Origin: Pseudorhizobium tarimense
GTDB lineage: Bacteria; Pseudomonadota; Alphaproteobacteria; Rhizobiales; Rhizobiaceae
DNA length: 64,000 nucleotides
Direction: 5' to 3'
Assembly: GCF_022968135.1 (NCBI RefSeq)
Contig: NZ_JALJRA010000001.1
Coordinates: 1-64,000 of the forward strand
The stretch's first letter is position 1. The number at the start of each line of letters is the position of its first letter. The notes beneath the pieces are model-generated. The model saw only the letters and a program-made list of their open reading frames with translations. It had not been told where the DNA came from and searched no databases. This document shows, piece after piece, positions 38,343 to 48,423 of this stretch. Made by a program: the position numbers and the translations under genes.

Positions 38343-39020
38343 TCAACCCTCGTCCTTGATCATGTAGCCGGCACCGCGAATGGTCTTCAAAAGCGGCTTG
38401 TCGAAATCCTTCTCGATCTTGGAGCGCAGCCGCGACACATGCACGTCGATGACATTGGTCTGCGGATCGAAGTGATAGTCCCAGACATGCTCCAGCAGCA
38501 TTGTGCGGGTCACCACCTGGCCGGCATTCTTCATGAGATATTCGAGCAGACGGAACTCGCGCGGCTGCAGCAGGATTTCCCTCCCCGCCCGCCGCACTTC
38601 GTGCGAAAGCCGGTCGAGCTCCAGGTCGCCTACGCGGTAGACCATGTCCTGCTCGGGCGCCCCCTTGCGCCGGCCAAGCACCTCGACGCGGGCCAGGAGT
38701 TCACTGAAGGCGTAAGGCTTGGGCAGATAGTCATCGCCCCCTGCCCTCAGGCCCGCCACGCGGTCGTCTACCTGACCCAGAGCGGACAGGATCAGCACAG
38801 GCGTGTTAATGCCGCGCTTGCGCAGCTCGCTGATCACTGCAATCCCATCGCGTCGCGGCAGCATGCGGTCCACGACCATGACGTCGTAGCTGTTTTCGCT
38901 CCCCATGAAGAGGCCGCTTTCACCATCGCTTGCATGGTCGGCCACGATACCAGCCTCGCGAAAGGCCTTGGTCATGTAGGCGGCCGCTTCGAGATCGTCT
39001 TCAATCACGAGAATCTTCAT
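38343..39020 (-). CDS. OmpR-family response regulator
   Basis: 225 aa from ATG 39020 (the frame extends 26 codons further, but MKILVIEDD is the normal receiver start). The receiver has the acidic pair at 8-9, phospho-acceptor Asp51 in VVDRMLPRRDG, and Lys in LPKPYAFSELLARVE. The C-terminal winged helix (LLQPREFRLLEYLMKNAGQVVTRTML, then IDVHVSRLRSKIEKDF) is the DNA-binding domain. It is followed immediately by its cognate kinase. A terminator and degP lie upstream on the same strand, so this pair has its own promoter somewhere in 39021-39130. Confidence 0.9.
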   Translation of the reverse strand: MKILVIEDDLEAAAYMTKAFREAGIVADHASDGESGLFMGSENSYDVMVVDRMLPRRDGIAVISELRKRGINTPVLILSALGQVDDRVAGLRAGGDDYLPKPYAFSELLARVEVLGRRKGAPEQDMVYRVGDLELDRLSHEVRRAGREILLQPREFRLLEYLMKNAGQVVTRTMLLEHVWDYHFDPQTNVIDVHVSRLRSKIEKDFDKPLLKTIRGAGYMIKDEG

Positions 39021-39130
39021 ATGCGGAACAATAGCGTCCGCTGGCCCTTTTGCACCCCCGGATTCGTCGGCAGGGGCATGGCGGGTGGAGGTTTCCATCT
39101 TGTCGCTCCTTCAACTCAGACGCGCGGAAG

Positions 39131-39168
39131 AAAAGAAAAAGGGCACCGACGTGACCGGCGGTGCCCCT
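39131..39168 (-). terminator. Intrinsic terminator of degP
   Basis: On the minus strand an 8-bp perfect stem (39141-39148 with 39159-39166) with a 10-nt loop is followed by TTTTT and a further T-rich run (39131-39140). It lies 22 bp beyond the degP stop and separates degP from the response regulator gene. Confidence 0.85.
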
Positions 39169-39189
39169 TGATGATGCTGCTTGGGAGGA

Positions 39190-40749
39190 TCAGCCTTCGT
39201 TGATCGGCAGGGCGATGAAGCGGCTGCCGCGGTCGGACTCGACCTGGAAGAGCGCCCGGGTGCGGCCGTCCTTGCGGGCCTGTTCGATGACCTTCTCGAT
39301 GTCGCCGGCTTCGGACACCGACTGGTTGTTCACCGAGACGATCTTTTCGCCGGCCCGCAGGCCGCGAGATGCAGCTTCGGATTCAGGATCGACGTCGGTG
39401 ACGGCCAGGCCGGTACCATTGTCAGCTGGGGCAACGGTGATGCCGAGGCTGGACAGCGCCTTTTCCGACGACGGAACCGGGGCATCCGGCTCGACCGGTT
39501 CGGCCGCAGCGGCGTCTTCGCTGGCAAGGTTGCCGAGCGTCACGTCGATGTTCTGCGACTTGCCGTCACGCCAGACCGCAACTTCCACCTTCGTGTCGGG
39601 ACCGAAAGCTGCAACCTTGCGGGCGAGATCGCGGGCATCCTTGATCGGCTCGCCGTTGATCGCGGTGATGACGTCGCCTTGCTGGATGCCGGCCTTCTGC
39701 CCGGGCGAGCCTTCCTGCGGAGCAACGACCAGTGCCCCCTGTGTTTCGGACAGGCCGAGCGATTCGGCGATGTCCTTGGTCACCGGCTGGATCTGCACAC
39801 CAAGCCAACCGCGCTCGACCTTGCCGTCGTCGATCAGGTCCTGGACGACGTCCTTGGCGACCGATGCCGGGATGGCGAAGGCGATGCCGACATTGCCGCC
39901 CGAGGGCGAGAAGATCGCGGTGTTGATGCCGATCACTTCACCTTCGAGGTTGAAGGCCGGGCCACCGGAGTTACCGCGGTTCACGGCCGCATCGATCTGG
40001 ATGTAGTCGTCATATGGACCGGAGCCGATATCGCGGCCGCGAGCCGACACGATACCTGCGGTCACCGAACCGCCGAGGCCGAAGGGGTTACCGACGGCGA
40101 CAACCCAGTCGCCCACACGAACCTTCGTGTCGTCGGCGAGGTTGACATAGGTGAACTTGCGGTTCGCATCGACCTTAAGAACGGCCAGATCGGTACGGCT
40201 ATCCTTGCCGATCAGCTTGGCATCGAGTTCGGTGCCATCATCCATAACGACGGTGAAGGCTGCGCCATCATCTACAACGTGGTTGTTGGTGACAAGGTAG
40301 CCGTCTTCAGAGATGAAGAAGCCGGAACCCTGGGAGGTCGGGCGCAGGCGGTGCGGCGCGTTATCATCGCCACGTGGTGCGCGCTGGGCGCGGTCGCCAT
40401 CACGGCTGCCCGGCATCTGGCCGCCGAACTCGCGGAAGAAGCGCTTCAGCGGGTGGTCGTCCGGCAGGTCATCAAAGCCCTGGCCGTTGAAGTTGAAGCT
40501 GAAATTGCTGTTGTCGGAAACCGGCTGCGCTTCGGACTGAACGCGCACGGAGACGACTGCCGGTGAAACGGCGGAAACGACGTCCGCAAAGCTCGGGGCC
40601 TGCGGTGCCTGAACCTTGACCGGGTCGGCGAAGGAGTCCACGACCTGTGCCGGAATGCCGGTGGACAGCATGACTGCGGCAAGACCGGCAACCGTGGAGG
40701 TCTGCAGGACCGTCTTCAGGCTGGGACGGCGGCGTTTGCTGTTTTGCAT
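39190..40749 (-). CDS. degP: Periplasmic Do-type serine protease/chaperone DegP
   Basis: A 519-aa HtrA-family protease for misfolded envelope proteins. Signal peptide: basic KRRR then a hydrophobic run to about residue 35. The trypsin-like domain carries the triad His157 (TNNHVV), Asp187 (RTDLAV) and Ser261 (GNSGGP), and two PDZ domains follow (about 320-400 and 425-510). The segment around residues 75-135 contains the Q-linker/LA-loop with the rich D/R sequence RDGDRAQRAPRGDD. Length and organisation are as in rhizobial DegP1. It is downstream of the cytochrome c maturation genes, 98 bp after ccmH, and ends at its own terminator. Confidence 0.95.
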   Translation of the reverse strand: MQNSKRRRPSLKTVLQTSTVAGLAAVMLSTGIPAQVVDSFADPVKVQAPQAPSFADVVSAVSPAVVSVRVQSEAQPVSDNSNFSFNFNGQGFDDLPDDHPLKRFFREFGGQMPGSRDGDRAQRAPRGDDNAPHRLRPTSQGSGFFISEDGYLVTNNHVVDDGAAFTVVMDDGTELDAKLIGKDSRTDLAVLKVDANRKFTYVNLADDTKVRVGDWVVAVGNPFGLGGSVTAGIVSARGRDIGSGPYDDYIQIDAAVNRGNSGGPAFNLEGEVIGINTAIFSPSGGNVGIAFAIPASVAKDVVQDLIDDGKVERGWLGVQIQPVTKDIAESLGLSETQGALVVAPQEGSPGQKAGIQQGDVITAINGEPIKDARDLARKVAAFGPDTKVEVAVWRDGKSQNIDVTLGNLASEDAAAAEPVEPDAPVPSSEKALSSLGITVAPADNGTGLAVTDVDPESEAASRGLRAGEKIVSVNNQSVSEAGDIEKVIEQARKDGRTRALFQVESDRGSRFIALPINEG

Positions 40750-40847
40750 GTTTGACTACCCTTCTCTCTTCACTCTTGCTTGCACCGGGTGTTCCGGCGG
40801 GCGGTGGATGACGAGAGATATAGGGAGCCGGACCTTACCTGCAGGTG

Positions 40848-41351
40848 TCAGGGGGATGAATTGTTTGTAATGTTCTTGTGGCCGGAGTTCGGCTCCCGCC
40901 CGACCAGTTCATCCAGTCTGGCCTGCTCCTCCGGCGTCAGCACCTGCGGATCCCGCGCCTGCAGGCGCCCCCGCGCCATCAGCACGAGAACAACACCCCC
41001 GATCAGGAGCAGCACCACCGGCGCCGTCCACAGTACAATGGTGCGCGCGGAAAGCCGCGGTTTCAACAAAACGAATTCGCCGTAACGGGAGACGACGTAG
41101 TCGATCACTTCCTCGTCGCTGTCGCCATCCACCAGCCGCTCGCGCACCAGCACGCGCAGGTCGCGCGCCAGTTCCGCATTGGAATCGTCGATCGACTGGT
41201 TCTGGCAGACCATGCAGCGCAACTGGCTGGAAAGATTGCGCGCACGCGCCTCCAGCACCGGATCCGCCAGGATCTCGTCCGGATTGACCGCCAGAGCCGG
41301 TGCGGCTGCACTGAATGCCAGAATCAGCGCGAGAAGCAGCGTCCGCATCAT
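40848..41351 (-). CDS. ccmH: Cytochrome c maturation protein CcmH (CycL)
   Basis: A 167-aa membrane-anchored thioredoxin-like reductant of apocytochrome c. The signal peptide ends near ALA (residue 21). The redox motif [11 protein letters not shown] places Cys46 and Cys49 in the CxxC; a single transmembrane helix lies at about 105-125. The start ATG 41351 overlaps the ccmF stop (ATGA). A second ATG directly follows it. The longer open frame upstream is inside ccmF and is not used. It is the final gene of the ccm unit; degP follows with its own leader. Confidence 0.93.
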   Translation of the reverse strand: MMRTLLLALILAFSAAAPALAVNPDEILADPVLEARARNLSSQLRCMVCQNQSIDDSNAELARDLRVLVRERLVDGDSDEEVIDYVVSRYGEFVLLKPRLSARTIVLWTAPVVLLLIGGVVLVLMARGRLQARDPQVLTPEEQARLDELVGREPNSGHKNITNNSSP

Positions 41352-43336
41352 TCCGCCGGCTCCATCGCGACTTTGGCCGCCCTTGCCTTGCGGCTTGGGG
41401 CGCCCACCCGCAGGCGGCGGTCGGAAAGCGAAACGAAGCCGCCCAGCATCATGATCAGACCGCCGCCCCAGATGCACAAGATGAAGGGCTTCCACCAGAT
41501 GCGCACGACGATGCCGCCGTCGGCCATTGGATCACCGAGGGAAACGTAGAGCTGGCTGAAGCCGAACGTCAAAATTCCGGCCTCCGTTGTCGGCATGCGT
41601 CGCGCCGTATAGATCCGCTTGGAGGACCAGACGTCGGCAACTGTCGCGCCGGCGCGGCTGACGGTGAAGTGGCCGCGCTCTTCGGTGAAGTTCGGTCCCA
41701 CCGCCTCGCGCATGCCGTCGAAGACGAGGCTGTAGCCGCCGGCCTCGGCCGTCTGGCCCTGCTTCATCTCGACCACCGTTTCGGTCTGATAGGTAGTCAC
41801 CATGACGATGCCGAGCACGGCCACGCCGAGGCCGAAATGGGCGAGCGCTGTCCCGAAGGCAGAGCGCGGCAGGCCCACCAGGCGGCGCCAGGCGACATTG
41901 AAGGGAAGCTTGCCGAAGTTGGCCCGGTACCAGATATCGGCCAACGCACCGAACATGCCCCAGAAGGCGAGCGCGATTCCGAACACGGCCATCACCGGCC
42001 CGCCATTCTCCACGTAGTAGAGGATCAGACCGACCACCAGCGCAAGGCCCGCCGCCACGTAGAGGCGCTGCATCGCACCGAGAAGGTCGCCGCGCTTCCA
42101 GGCGAGCATCGGCCCGAACGGTACGGCCGCGAGCAGCGGCAGCATCAACAAGCCGAAGGTCATGTTGAAGAAGGGCGCGCCGACGGAGATCTTCTCGTCC
42201 GTCAGCGTTTCCAGAACCAGCGGATAGAGCGTGCCGATCAAGATGGTCGCGGTCGATACCGTCAGGATCAGGTTGTTGAGCACCAGCGAACCTTCGCGCG
42301 AGACCGGAGCAAACAGCCCGCCCGACTTCAGCATCGGCGCCCGCCAGGCAAAGAGTGCAAAGGCGCCGCCGATGAAGAGCATCAGGATCGCGAGGATGAA
42401 GATCCCGCGCGTCGGATCGGTTGCAAACGCGTGCACGGAGGTCAAGACGCCGGAGCGCACGAGGAAGGTGCCGAGCAGCGACAGCGAGAAGGTCATGATG
42501 GCGAGCAACACTGTCCAGATCTTCAGCGCCTCGCGCTTTTCCATCACCAGCGCCGAATGCAAGAGTGCTGTACCCGCAAGCCAGGGCATGAAGGAAGCGT
42601 TCTCGACCGGGTCCCAGAACCACCAGCCGCCCCAGCCCAGCTCATAATATGCCCAGTACGACCCCATCGCAATGCCGGCGGTGAGGAAGGTCCAGGCGGC
42701 CAGCGTCCAGGGCCGCACCCACCGCGCCCAAGCGGCATCGATGCGCCCCTCGATCAGGGCGGCAACCGCGAATGAAAAGCAGACGGAAAAGCCGACATAG
42801 CCGAGATAAAGCAGCGGTGGATGAATTGCGAGCCCAGGGTCCTGCAGCACGGGGTTCAGGTCCTGCCCCTCGGCCGGCGCCGGATTCAGGCGCAGGAACG
42901 GGTTGGAGGTCAGCAGGATGAACAGCATGAAGGCGGTGGAGATCCAACCCTGTACGGCCAGCACATCGGCGCGCAGCGTTTCCGGCAGGTTCCGGCCAAA
43001 GATTGCCACCAGGCCGCTGAAGAACACCAGGATCAGCAACCACAGCATCATGGAGCCTTCGTGATTGCCCCAGACGCCGGAGACCTTGTAGACCACCGGC
43101 ATCAGCGAGTGGGAATTTTCCCAGACGTTCCTGAGCGAGAAGTCGGAGACCACATAGGCCCAGGTCAGGGCCGCAAACGCGATCAGCACGAGGACGAACA
43201 TCGTCAGCGACGCCACCGGCGCCAGCGCCATCATCGTGGCGTCGCGGCGGCGTGCGCCAATCAGCGGCACAGTCGAAACGATCAGGGCCGTCGCCAGCGC
43301 CAAGACGAGCGCGTAATGGCCGATCTCGATGATCAT
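41348..43336 (-). CDS. ccmF: Cytochrome c heme lyase subunit CcmF (CycK)
   Basis: A 662-aa polytopic membrane protein (about 14 helices) that joins heme delivered by CcmE to apocytochrome c, with CcmH and CcmI. The periplasmic tryptophan-rich motif is clear ([19 protein letters not shown] around residue 230), and the histidines that hold heme b and present the WWD domain are in expected positions. ATGA overlaps join it to ccmE upstream and ccmH downstream. Length agrees with rhizobial CycK. Confidence 0.95.
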   Translation of the reverse strand: MIIEIGHYALVLALATALIVSTVPLIGARRRDATMMALAPVASLTMFVLVLIAFAALTWAYVVSDFSLRNVWENSHSLMPVVYKVSGVWGNHEGSMMLWLLILVFFSGLVAIFGRNLPETLRADVLAVQGWISTAFMLFILLTSNPFLRLNPAPAEGQDLNPVLQDPGLAIHPPLLYLGYVGFSVCFSFAVAALIEGRIDAAWARWVRPWTLAAWTFLTAGIAMGSYWAYYELGWGGWWFWDPVENASFMPWLAGTALLHSALVMEKREALKIWTVLLAIMTFSLSLLGTFLVRSGVLTSVHAFATDPTRGIFILAILMLFIGGAFALFAWRAPMLKSGGLFAPVSREGSLVLNNLILTVSTATILIGTLYPLVLETLTDEKISVGAPFFNMTFGLLMLPLLAAVPFGPMLAWKRGDLLGAMQRLYVAAGLALVVGLILYYVENGGPVMAVFGIALAFWGMFGALADIWYRANFGKLPFNVAWRRLVGLPRSAFGTALAHFGLGVAVLGIVMVTTYQTETVVEMKQGQTAEAGGYSLVFDGMREAVGPNFTEERGHFTVSRAGATVADVWSSKRIYTARRMPTTEAGILTFGFSQLYVSLGDPMADGGIVVRIWWKPFILCIWGGGLIMMLGGFVSLSDRRLRVGAPSRKARAAKVAMEPAE

Positions 43337-43866
43337 TGCTCGAGCACTCCCGGGATAGCTGCGTCCGTGTCACCCTGTGCTATGCCGCTGGCGTTCTTTT
43401 CGACCGCAGGTTTCCCCATGCCGCTGCCGGTACCGTCTTCCCAGACGCCTTCCTTCTTCAGCCGGTCGGCGACTTCCTTCGGCATGTAGTTCTCGTCATG
43501 CTTGGCAAGCACACTATCGGCGACGAATGAATGTGACGCGGCGTCAAAGGCGCCTTCGGTCACCACGCCCTGCCCTTCGCGGAAGAGATCCGGCAGGATC
43601 CCGGTGTAGCTGACCGGCACCGTCTCCGATCCGTCGGTCACCGCAAATGTGACCGTCGAGCCCTCGCCTCGCTTCACAGATCCCTCGGCCACCAGCCCGC
43701 CGAGGCGGATTCGCGTGCCGGGCGCGACTTCCGTCGTCGCCAGATCGGACGGCATGAAGAAATAGGCGACGGACTGGCTAAAGGCGAACATCACCAAAAG
43801 CACGGCGGCGATGATGAAGCTCATGCCACCGGCGATGATCGTCAGCCGCTTCTGTTTGCGTGTCAT
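43333..43866 (-). CDS. ccmE: Periplasmic heme chaperone CcmE (CycJ)
   Basis: 177 aa. A basic start (MTRKQKRL) leads into an N-terminal anchor helix. The OB-fold domain binds heme covalently through His123 in [10 protein letters not shown], with Tyr127 as the likely axial ligand. The C-terminal tail is Gly/Ala-rich and disordered. Its start overlaps the ccmI stop and its stop overlaps the ccmF start, both as ATGA. The open frame upstream to 44232 is antisense-like shadow inside ccmI and is not used. Confidence 0.95.
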   Translation of the reverse strand: MTRKQKRLTIIAGGMSFIIAAVLLVMFAFSQSVAYFFMPSDLATTEVAPGTRIRLGGLVAEGSVKRGEGSTVTFAVTDGSETVPVSYTGILPDLFREGQGVVTEGAFDAASHSFVADSVLAKHDENYMPKEVADRLKKEGVWEDGTGSGMGKPAVEKNASGIAQGDTDAAIPGVLEQ

Positions 43867-45008
43867 TGCGTCACTCCATCGACGGGAAGGCCCACCTCGC
43901 GCGCCAGCGCAATCAGCTGCCGTCCTTCGTCGCTCTCTGCCGGGAAGCTTTTCAGACCCGTGTTGAGCGCTTCTGTGGCCTTTTCTGTCTCGCCCAGCAC
44001 GGAATAGGAGCGGATCAGCCGCAGCCAACCGTCCAGATTGTTGGGATCTTCTTCGAGGCGTGCGGCCAGGCTTTCCACCATCCCGCGGATCATCTCCTGC
44101 CGATCGGCGCCCGACATCGCTCCCGCAGCGGCAACGCCTTCCGTCGTCGGACCGCGAGGCACTGCTGCAACCGACGGCGGCGTCGCCTCGCCGCCGGTTG
44201 CGGCGATGTGCTGCTGCACAAGCTCCATCCACGGTGCATCCGCCGGAGAATCCTTCGCCAGCGCCTCGAAAGCCTGACGCGCTTCGTCCTTCCGCCCGGC
44301 CTGTTCCAGCGCCAGCGCCAGATAGAACCGCGCCCGCGGATCCTCCGGCCGAAGCCGCAGGCTCCCCTCGAAGGCCAAACGGGCGTCCTCCGTCACGATG
44401 CCGTCGTTGGCGGCAATCAGCGTCTCACCAAGCCCCGCCAACCGTTCGGGGCTAGTGCCGAGGAGCCGGATGGCATTGCGATAGGCGATTTCCGCATCTT
44501 CCAGCCTCATGGCCTTGAAGTATATCGGCGCCAGCAGATCCCAGCCGGCGCCATCGTCCGGGTTCTGCGCCAGATGACGCTCCGCCTTGGCGATCAGGAT
44601 ATCCATGTTGTTGCCGGGATTTTCCAGCCGTGCGGCAAGCGGCTGATCCGGCAGGTTCGGGCTCCCAAGCGCCAGATAGACCGAAAGCCCGACGACCGGC
44701 ACGAGCAGCGTCACGGCGACCGCCGTGACGCTGCTCGTGCCCGAGCGTTGGCGGGTGGCGGCATACGTGTCGGCGTTGCCAGCTGCGGCAAGCAGCCGCC
44801 GGCCGATCTCGGCCTTTGCGTATTCGGCTTCCTGCGCGCCGATCAGTCTCTGGTCACGGTCGCGCTCCAGTTCGGCCAGTTGGTCGCGATAGACCGCCAC
44901 CTCGCCGGCACGGTTGGGTGCCGACGGCTTCTGGCCGCGTGCAAGCGCAACAAGCATGACCGCCGCCACGGCAGCCGTCAGACAGGCGAGGATGATCCAC
45001 AGAAACAT
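43863..45008 (-). CDS. ccmI: Cytochrome c maturation TPR protein CcmI (CycH)
   Basis: 381 aa from ATG 45008 (the frame extends 12 codons upstream). Two transmembrane helices (about 1-22 and 85-105) flank a cytoplasmic coiled-coil-like region with [18 protein letters not shown]. The periplasmic part contains tetratricopeptide repeats ([68 protein letters not shown]). CcmI holds apocytochrome c for heme ligation. It is the first gene of the ccmI-E-F-H operon, whose promoter should lie just beyond 45008. Confidence 0.92.
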   Translation of the reverse strand: MFLWIILACLTAAVAAVMLVALARGQKPSAPNRAGEVAVYRDQLAELERDRDQRLIGAQEAEYAKAEIGRRLLAAAGNADTYAATRQRSGTSSVTAVAVTLLVPVVGLSVYLALGSPNLPDQPLAARLENPGNNMDILIAKAERHLAQNPDDGAGWDLLAPIYFKAMRLEDAEIAYRNAIRLLGTSPERLAGLGETLIAANDGIVTEDARLAFEGSLRLRPEDPRARFYLALALEQAGRKDEARQAFEALAKDSPADAPWMELVQQHIAATGGEATPPSVAAVPRGPTTEGVAAAGAMSGADRQEMIRGMVESLAARLEEDPNNLDGWLRLIRSYSVLGETEKATEALNTGLKSFPAESDEGRQLIALAREVGLPVDGVTQ

Positions 45009-45148
45009 AGGGGTCCAATTACTTGAACCATCCGGCCATTCCAACTGCCGAACGGGTCATGAAGCGGATTTGAGGCGTTTCGCCGCAAGCGTTTCCAGTT
45101 CTCTCTGGCCCCTCGCCCGCGACAGAACCATGATGCATGTCAAATCGG

Positions 45149-45571
45149 TCAGCTGAGCGGCGTCCAGGTGCCGTTGTCGTTCCGGCATGCCGCGCCGCGG
45201 GCCTTCACCTCTCGGCCGTTGCTCGAGACGGTATGAGTGTACTGCCGGCAATTTTGCGAACCCACCTGATAGGGCGCCGCCGCGACCACCTCGCCGCTGA
45301 CGTCACGCCCCTTCCAGACCACCGGCTGCCCCCCGGGTGCGGCTTCGAGCGCCCGATACTCTGCCTCCAGCGCACGCGAACGGTCGCTCTCGCTCACCGC
45401 CACGCCGCTGCGGCCGACGATCCCGCCCTGCAGCGCGGCGATATACTGCGAGGATGACGAGCCACGGGGCGACAGAAGGCTTCCGTCGCCGCTGCCCGAG
45501 GTTGAGCATCCGGCGAGCAAGCAGGCCATCAGGATCGGCGGGACGGCAAGATGAAGACGTGTAGAGCGCAT
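45149..45571 (-). CDS. 17-kDa surface-antigen-like lipoprotein
   Basis: 140 aa from ATG 45571. A lipoprotein signal peptide (MACLLAGC) puts lipidated Cys22 at the mature N-terminus. The C-terminal half (ALEAAPGGQPVVWKGRDVSGEV, then CRQYTHTV and the late ACRNDNGTW) matches the RT0821/17-kDa surface antigen domain found in many alphaproteobacterial outer-membrane lipoproteins. Two Cys in the domain may form a disulfide. Its function is unknown. It stands alone between ccmI and feuQ on the same strand, with 104 bp to feuQ. Confidence 0.8.
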   Translation of the reverse strand: MRSTRLHLAVPPILMACLLAGCSTSGSGDGSLLSPRGSSSSQYIAALQGGIVGRSGVAVSESDRSRALEAEYRALEAAPGGQPVVWKGRDVSGEVVAAAPYQVGSQNCRQYTHTVSSNGREVKARGAACRNDNGTWTPLS

Positions 45572-45675
45572 CTGTTGAAACACCGGTTGGCAGAAAATTG
45601 TCCTGTTGTGCGATGCCCGGCACTTACGATGTTCCAGCGTGGCATCATTATGGCGATATGGCGCGTTTGCCGCCG

Positions 45676-47082
45676 TCAGGCAACATCCCTGCTGACCGAA
45701 GGCAGAACAAGCACAGCGCGAAGCCCGCCCCGGATGCCGCGCACCAGCCGGAAGCCGCCCTGATATTCTCCTGCAATCTCCCGGACGATGGAAAGGCCAA
45801 GACCTGCGCCCGGCCTACTTTCGTCGAGCCTCCGGCCGCGTTTCATCGCTTCGTCCGCCTGTCCGGGATCGAGGCCCGGACCGTCATCCTCCACGGCAAT
45901 CTCAAGCCAGGTCCGACGGGCGCCGTCGCCCGTTTCTCCCGTTGGGGCTTCCGCCGTCGCAACGGCACTGAGCCAGACGCCGGTGCGGCAGAAGCGGGCG
46001 GCATTTTCCAGAAGGTTTCCAACAGTCTCCTCGACGTCCTGCTGTTCCATGGCAAGTACCGCTCCGGGCTCCACCTGAAGGTTAAAATCCTTGTCTGGAT
46101 TGAGCCTGCGCATCACCCGGATCAGACGTTCCAGAACCGGCTCCACGTCACTGCGAACGAGCACCGACTCCCGTTGGGCTGCAATGCGGGCACGGTTGAG
46201 ATAGGACTGCACCTGAGCCTGCATCGCTTCGGCCTGGGAGCGCACCAGATCCTGATGCGCAGGCTCCAGCGTGCGCGCCTCGTTGATCAGCACGGCAAGT
46301 GGCGTCTTCAGGGAATGGGCGAGATTGCCGACCTGCATGCGCGCGCGGTCGACGATGCGGCGATTGCTCTCGATCAGCGCATTGACCTCGTTGACCAGCG
46401 GCATGATCTCGCGCGGGAAGTCACCCTCCAGCCTTTCCGCCTCGCCCTGCCGGATCTTGCCGAGCGCCCTGCGCGCCCGGTCGAGCGGCCGAAGCCCGAA
46501 CAGGATGGCCCCGCCGTTGACGATCAGACTGCCGACGCCAAAGATGACGAGGGCAACATAGAGGCTGCGGTCGAAGGCGCGGATATCCTCCTCCATCGCA
46601 TCGAGATTGCCGGCAACGCGAAAACGGGCAGCGCGACCTTCTGAATCGAGAACCACCTCCGTCTCCGCCACCAGCACGTTGTTCCCGAACGCATCCGTCA
46701 GCGGATAAAAGCGCTCGTAGCGGTTGTTGAAGGGGACGTTGAGAATGGATGGCACGGCGATCTTGGAAACGCCGAGCGAGGAGGAGGAAAGCGGGGCTGC
46801 GGCAAAGGTGCCGAGCGGCTCAATGATCCAGTACCAACCGGTTTCTGGTTGCGAATAACGCAGGTCGCCCAGCTGCGGATTGCCGACGAGACTGTTGTTC
46901 TCGCCGATCGAGACCGAATTGATGACGTTGTAGAGCTGCGCCCGCAAAAGATCGGTGAAGGCTCGCTCGGCGGACTGCCGGTAAAGCGCCGAGATCACCA
47001 GCGCGATCACCACCAGCGCCAGTCCCGACCAGAGCGTGGCTAGCAACAGCACTCGCGCGGTGAGCGACCTGGGGCCAACCAT
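45676..47082 (-). CDS. feuQ: Sensor histidine kinase FeuQ
   Basis: A 468-aa inner-membrane kinase with helices at about 9-35 and 175-197 enclosing a roughly 135-residue periplasmic domain. A linker leads to HisKA with VGNLAHSLKTPLAVLINEA (His256). The ATPase has N (GNLLENAARF), G1 (DDGPGLDPGQ) and G2 (GAGLGLSIV) motifs. The AHSLKTPL sequence is typical of the PhoQ/FeuQ group. The gene follows feuP after 5 bp. In Sinorhizobium FeuPQ controls ndvA (cyclic glucan export) and osmotic adaptation, and the periplasmic domain is antagonised by FeuN, encoded just upstream here. Confidence 0.88.
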   Translation of the reverse strand: MVGPRSLTARVLLLATLWSGLALVVIALVISALYRQSAERAFTDLLRAQLYNVINSVSIGENNSLVGNPQLGDLRYSQPETGWYWIIEPLGTFAAAPLSSSSLGVSKIAVPSILNVPFNNRYERFYPLTDAFGNNVLVAETEVVLDSEGRAARFRVAGNLDAMEEDIRAFDRSLYVALVIFGVGSLIVNGGAILFGLRPLDRARRALGKIRQGEAERLEGDFPREIMPLVNEVNALIESNRRIVDRARMQVGNLAHSLKTPLAVLINEARTLEPAHQDLVRSQAEAMQAQVQSYLNRARIAAQRESVLVRSDVEPVLERLIRVMRRLNPDKDFNLQVEPGAVLAMEQQDVEETVGNLLENAARFCRTGVWLSAVATAEAPTGETGDGARRTWLEIAVEDDGPGLDPGQADEAMKRGRRLDESRPGAGLGLSIVREIAGEYQGGFRLVRGIRGGLRAVLVLPSVSRDVA

Positions 47083-47087
47083 CGGCG

Positions 47088-47759
47088 TCAGGCGGCGTCG
47101 GCGGGGGCTTGCATCCTGTAGCCCAGGCCACGGACGGTCTCGATCAGGTCGACACCGAGCTTCTTGCGCAGCCGTCCGACAAAGACCTCGATCGTATTGG
47201 AATCCCGGTCGAAGTCCTGGTCATACATGTGCTCCACCAGTTCCGTACGCGACACCACCTCGCCCATGTGGTGCATCAGGTAGGACAGCAGCCGGAATTC
47301 GTGCGAGGTGAGCTTCAGCGGCGTGCCATCAACGGTCGCCTTGGATGCCTTGGTGTCGAGCCGGACCGGCCCGCAGACGATCTCGGATGAGGAATGCCCC
47401 GCCGCGCGGCGGATCAGGGCCCGCACCCGCGCCAGAACCTCCTCCACATGGAAGGGCTTGGCGACATAGTCGTCGGCGCCGGCATCGATGCCGGCCACCT
47501 TGTCGCTCCAGCGGTCGCGCGCCGTCAGCATCAAGACCGGCATGCCCTTGCCTTCCGCCCGCCACTTCTCCACGACGGTGATGCCATCGATCACCGGCAG
47601 ACCGATATCGAGGATCACCGCGTCATAGGGTTCGGTCTCGCCGAGGTAATGCCCCTCTTCGCCGTCGAACGCCTGATCGACGACGTAGCCAGCCTCTTTC
47701 AGGGCATCGGCAAGCTGGCGATTGAGATTGGCGTCGTCTTCGACCACGAGAATGCGCAT
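47088..47759 (-). CDS. feuP: Response regulator FeuP
   Basis: 223 aa from ATG 47759 (MRILVVEDD). The receiver has acidic residues 8-9, Asp51 in ILDIGLPVIDG, and Lys in VAKPFHVEEVLARV. The winged-helix domain carries LKLTSHEFRLLSYLMHHMGEVVSRTELVEHMY and the IEVFVGRLRKKLG recognition region. It is an OmpR/PhoP-type activator and is cotranscribed with its kinase. It lies 43 bp downstream of feuN. Confidence 0.9.
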   Translation of the reverse strand: MRILVVEDDANLNRQLADALKEAGYVVDQAFDGEEGHYLGETEPYDAVILDIGLPVIDGITVVEKWRAEGKGMPVLMLTARDRWSDKVAGIDAGADDYVAKPFHVEEVLARVRALIRRAAGHSSSEIVCGPVRLDTKASKATVDGTPLKLTSHEFRLLSYLMHHMGEVVSRTELVEHMYDQDFDRDSNTIEVFVGRLRKKLGVDLIETVRGLGYRMQAPADAA

Positions 47760-47802
47760 GATCCGTCCCACCCTTGCGGCGGTCGCAAGACCGCCGTCCT
47801 TC

Positions 47803-48063
47803 CTACATCGGCACCCGCACCGTTACCTTGCGCGGCCGCTCATTGCCACTGCCTTGTACGAGGACGGTGACGACGCAGGTCTGGCCATCGGCGGACGGTT
47901 GTGCGGAAAGCAGCTGCCCGCCCGTCTCGCTGACGACGCGGGACGCAGCGGAGCCGCAATCGGCCGCGGCCAGGATGAGGTAGTTCTCCGCTACCGCCGG
48001 TTCGGCGGCAGCCAGACCGGCAAAACCGGCGATGATCATCGCTGTGAGCGGCAGTCTCGCCAT
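47803..48063 (-). CDS. feuN: Small periplasmic regulator FeuN
   Basis: 86 aa from ATG 48063. A signal peptide (hydrophobic to about residue 20, likely cleaved after AVA) releases a small periplasmic protein of about 60 residues with two Cys (36 and 63), which probably form a disulfide, and a basic strand-like end (RPRKVTVRVPM). Position directly upstream of feuP and size agree with FeuN of Sinorhizobium meliloti, a small periplasmic protein that restrains the FeuPQ phosphorelay and is essential when FeuQ is present. Identification rests on synteny, size and export signal more than on memorised sequence. Confidence 0.75.
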   Translation of the reverse strand: MARLPLTAMIIAGFAGLAAAEPAVAENYLILAAADCGSAASRVVSETGGQLLSAQPSADGQTCVVTVLVQGSGNERPRKVTVRVPM

Positions 48064-48189
48064 GTGCAACTTCGTCCATCTTCCGAGCGGATCGAACAGA
48101 TCCAAATCATGTGATGGAGTATGTAATCAGCAACGCCTGAATGGCAAATGAATGGGGGCGGTGCTTTTCGACCCCCGCTTCTTGCAGGT

Positions 48190-48403
48190 TCAACGTGCAA
48201 TTGGGCTGCTCGCCGAGATGCGTCCATAGATCGACACGGCACCGCCCACGACGCCGGCGATGGGCAATGGCAAGGTCCGCAATGTCGTTCCGACGTCCGG
48301 CGCGAGTTCCAAGCCTGTGGCCTTCGCCAGCGAGGCGCCACCGCCACCAGAGCACCCACACCGTCTTTGACTGGTACCACTGTTTCGTCGCATCCATTGT
48401 CAT
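48190..48403 (-). pseudogene. Holin-like small membrane protein gene, frameshifted
   Basis: Starting at ATG 48397 (AGGAG seven nt before it), the translation reads MDATKQWYQSKTVW, then must shift frame to continue as GALVAVA, and shift again to continue ASLAKATGLELAPDVG... ending SIYGRISASSPIAR. The reassembled 69-residue protein has a central hydrophobic segment and the shape of small holin-like proteins that accompany tail genes in alphaproteobacterial gene transfer agents. Two single-base indels within 40 bp make it a pseudogene. It is the distal end of the GTA relic. Confidence 0.65.
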
Positions 48404-48423
48404 GCTCCTTTGCTTAAAGTGAA

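Noticed and set aside
39181-40566. 461-codon plus-strand open frame
   Set aside because: Antisense to degP; no recognisable domain.
41315-42775. 486-codon plus-strand open frame
   Set aside because: Antisense to ccmF and ccmH with low-complexity polar composition and no motif.
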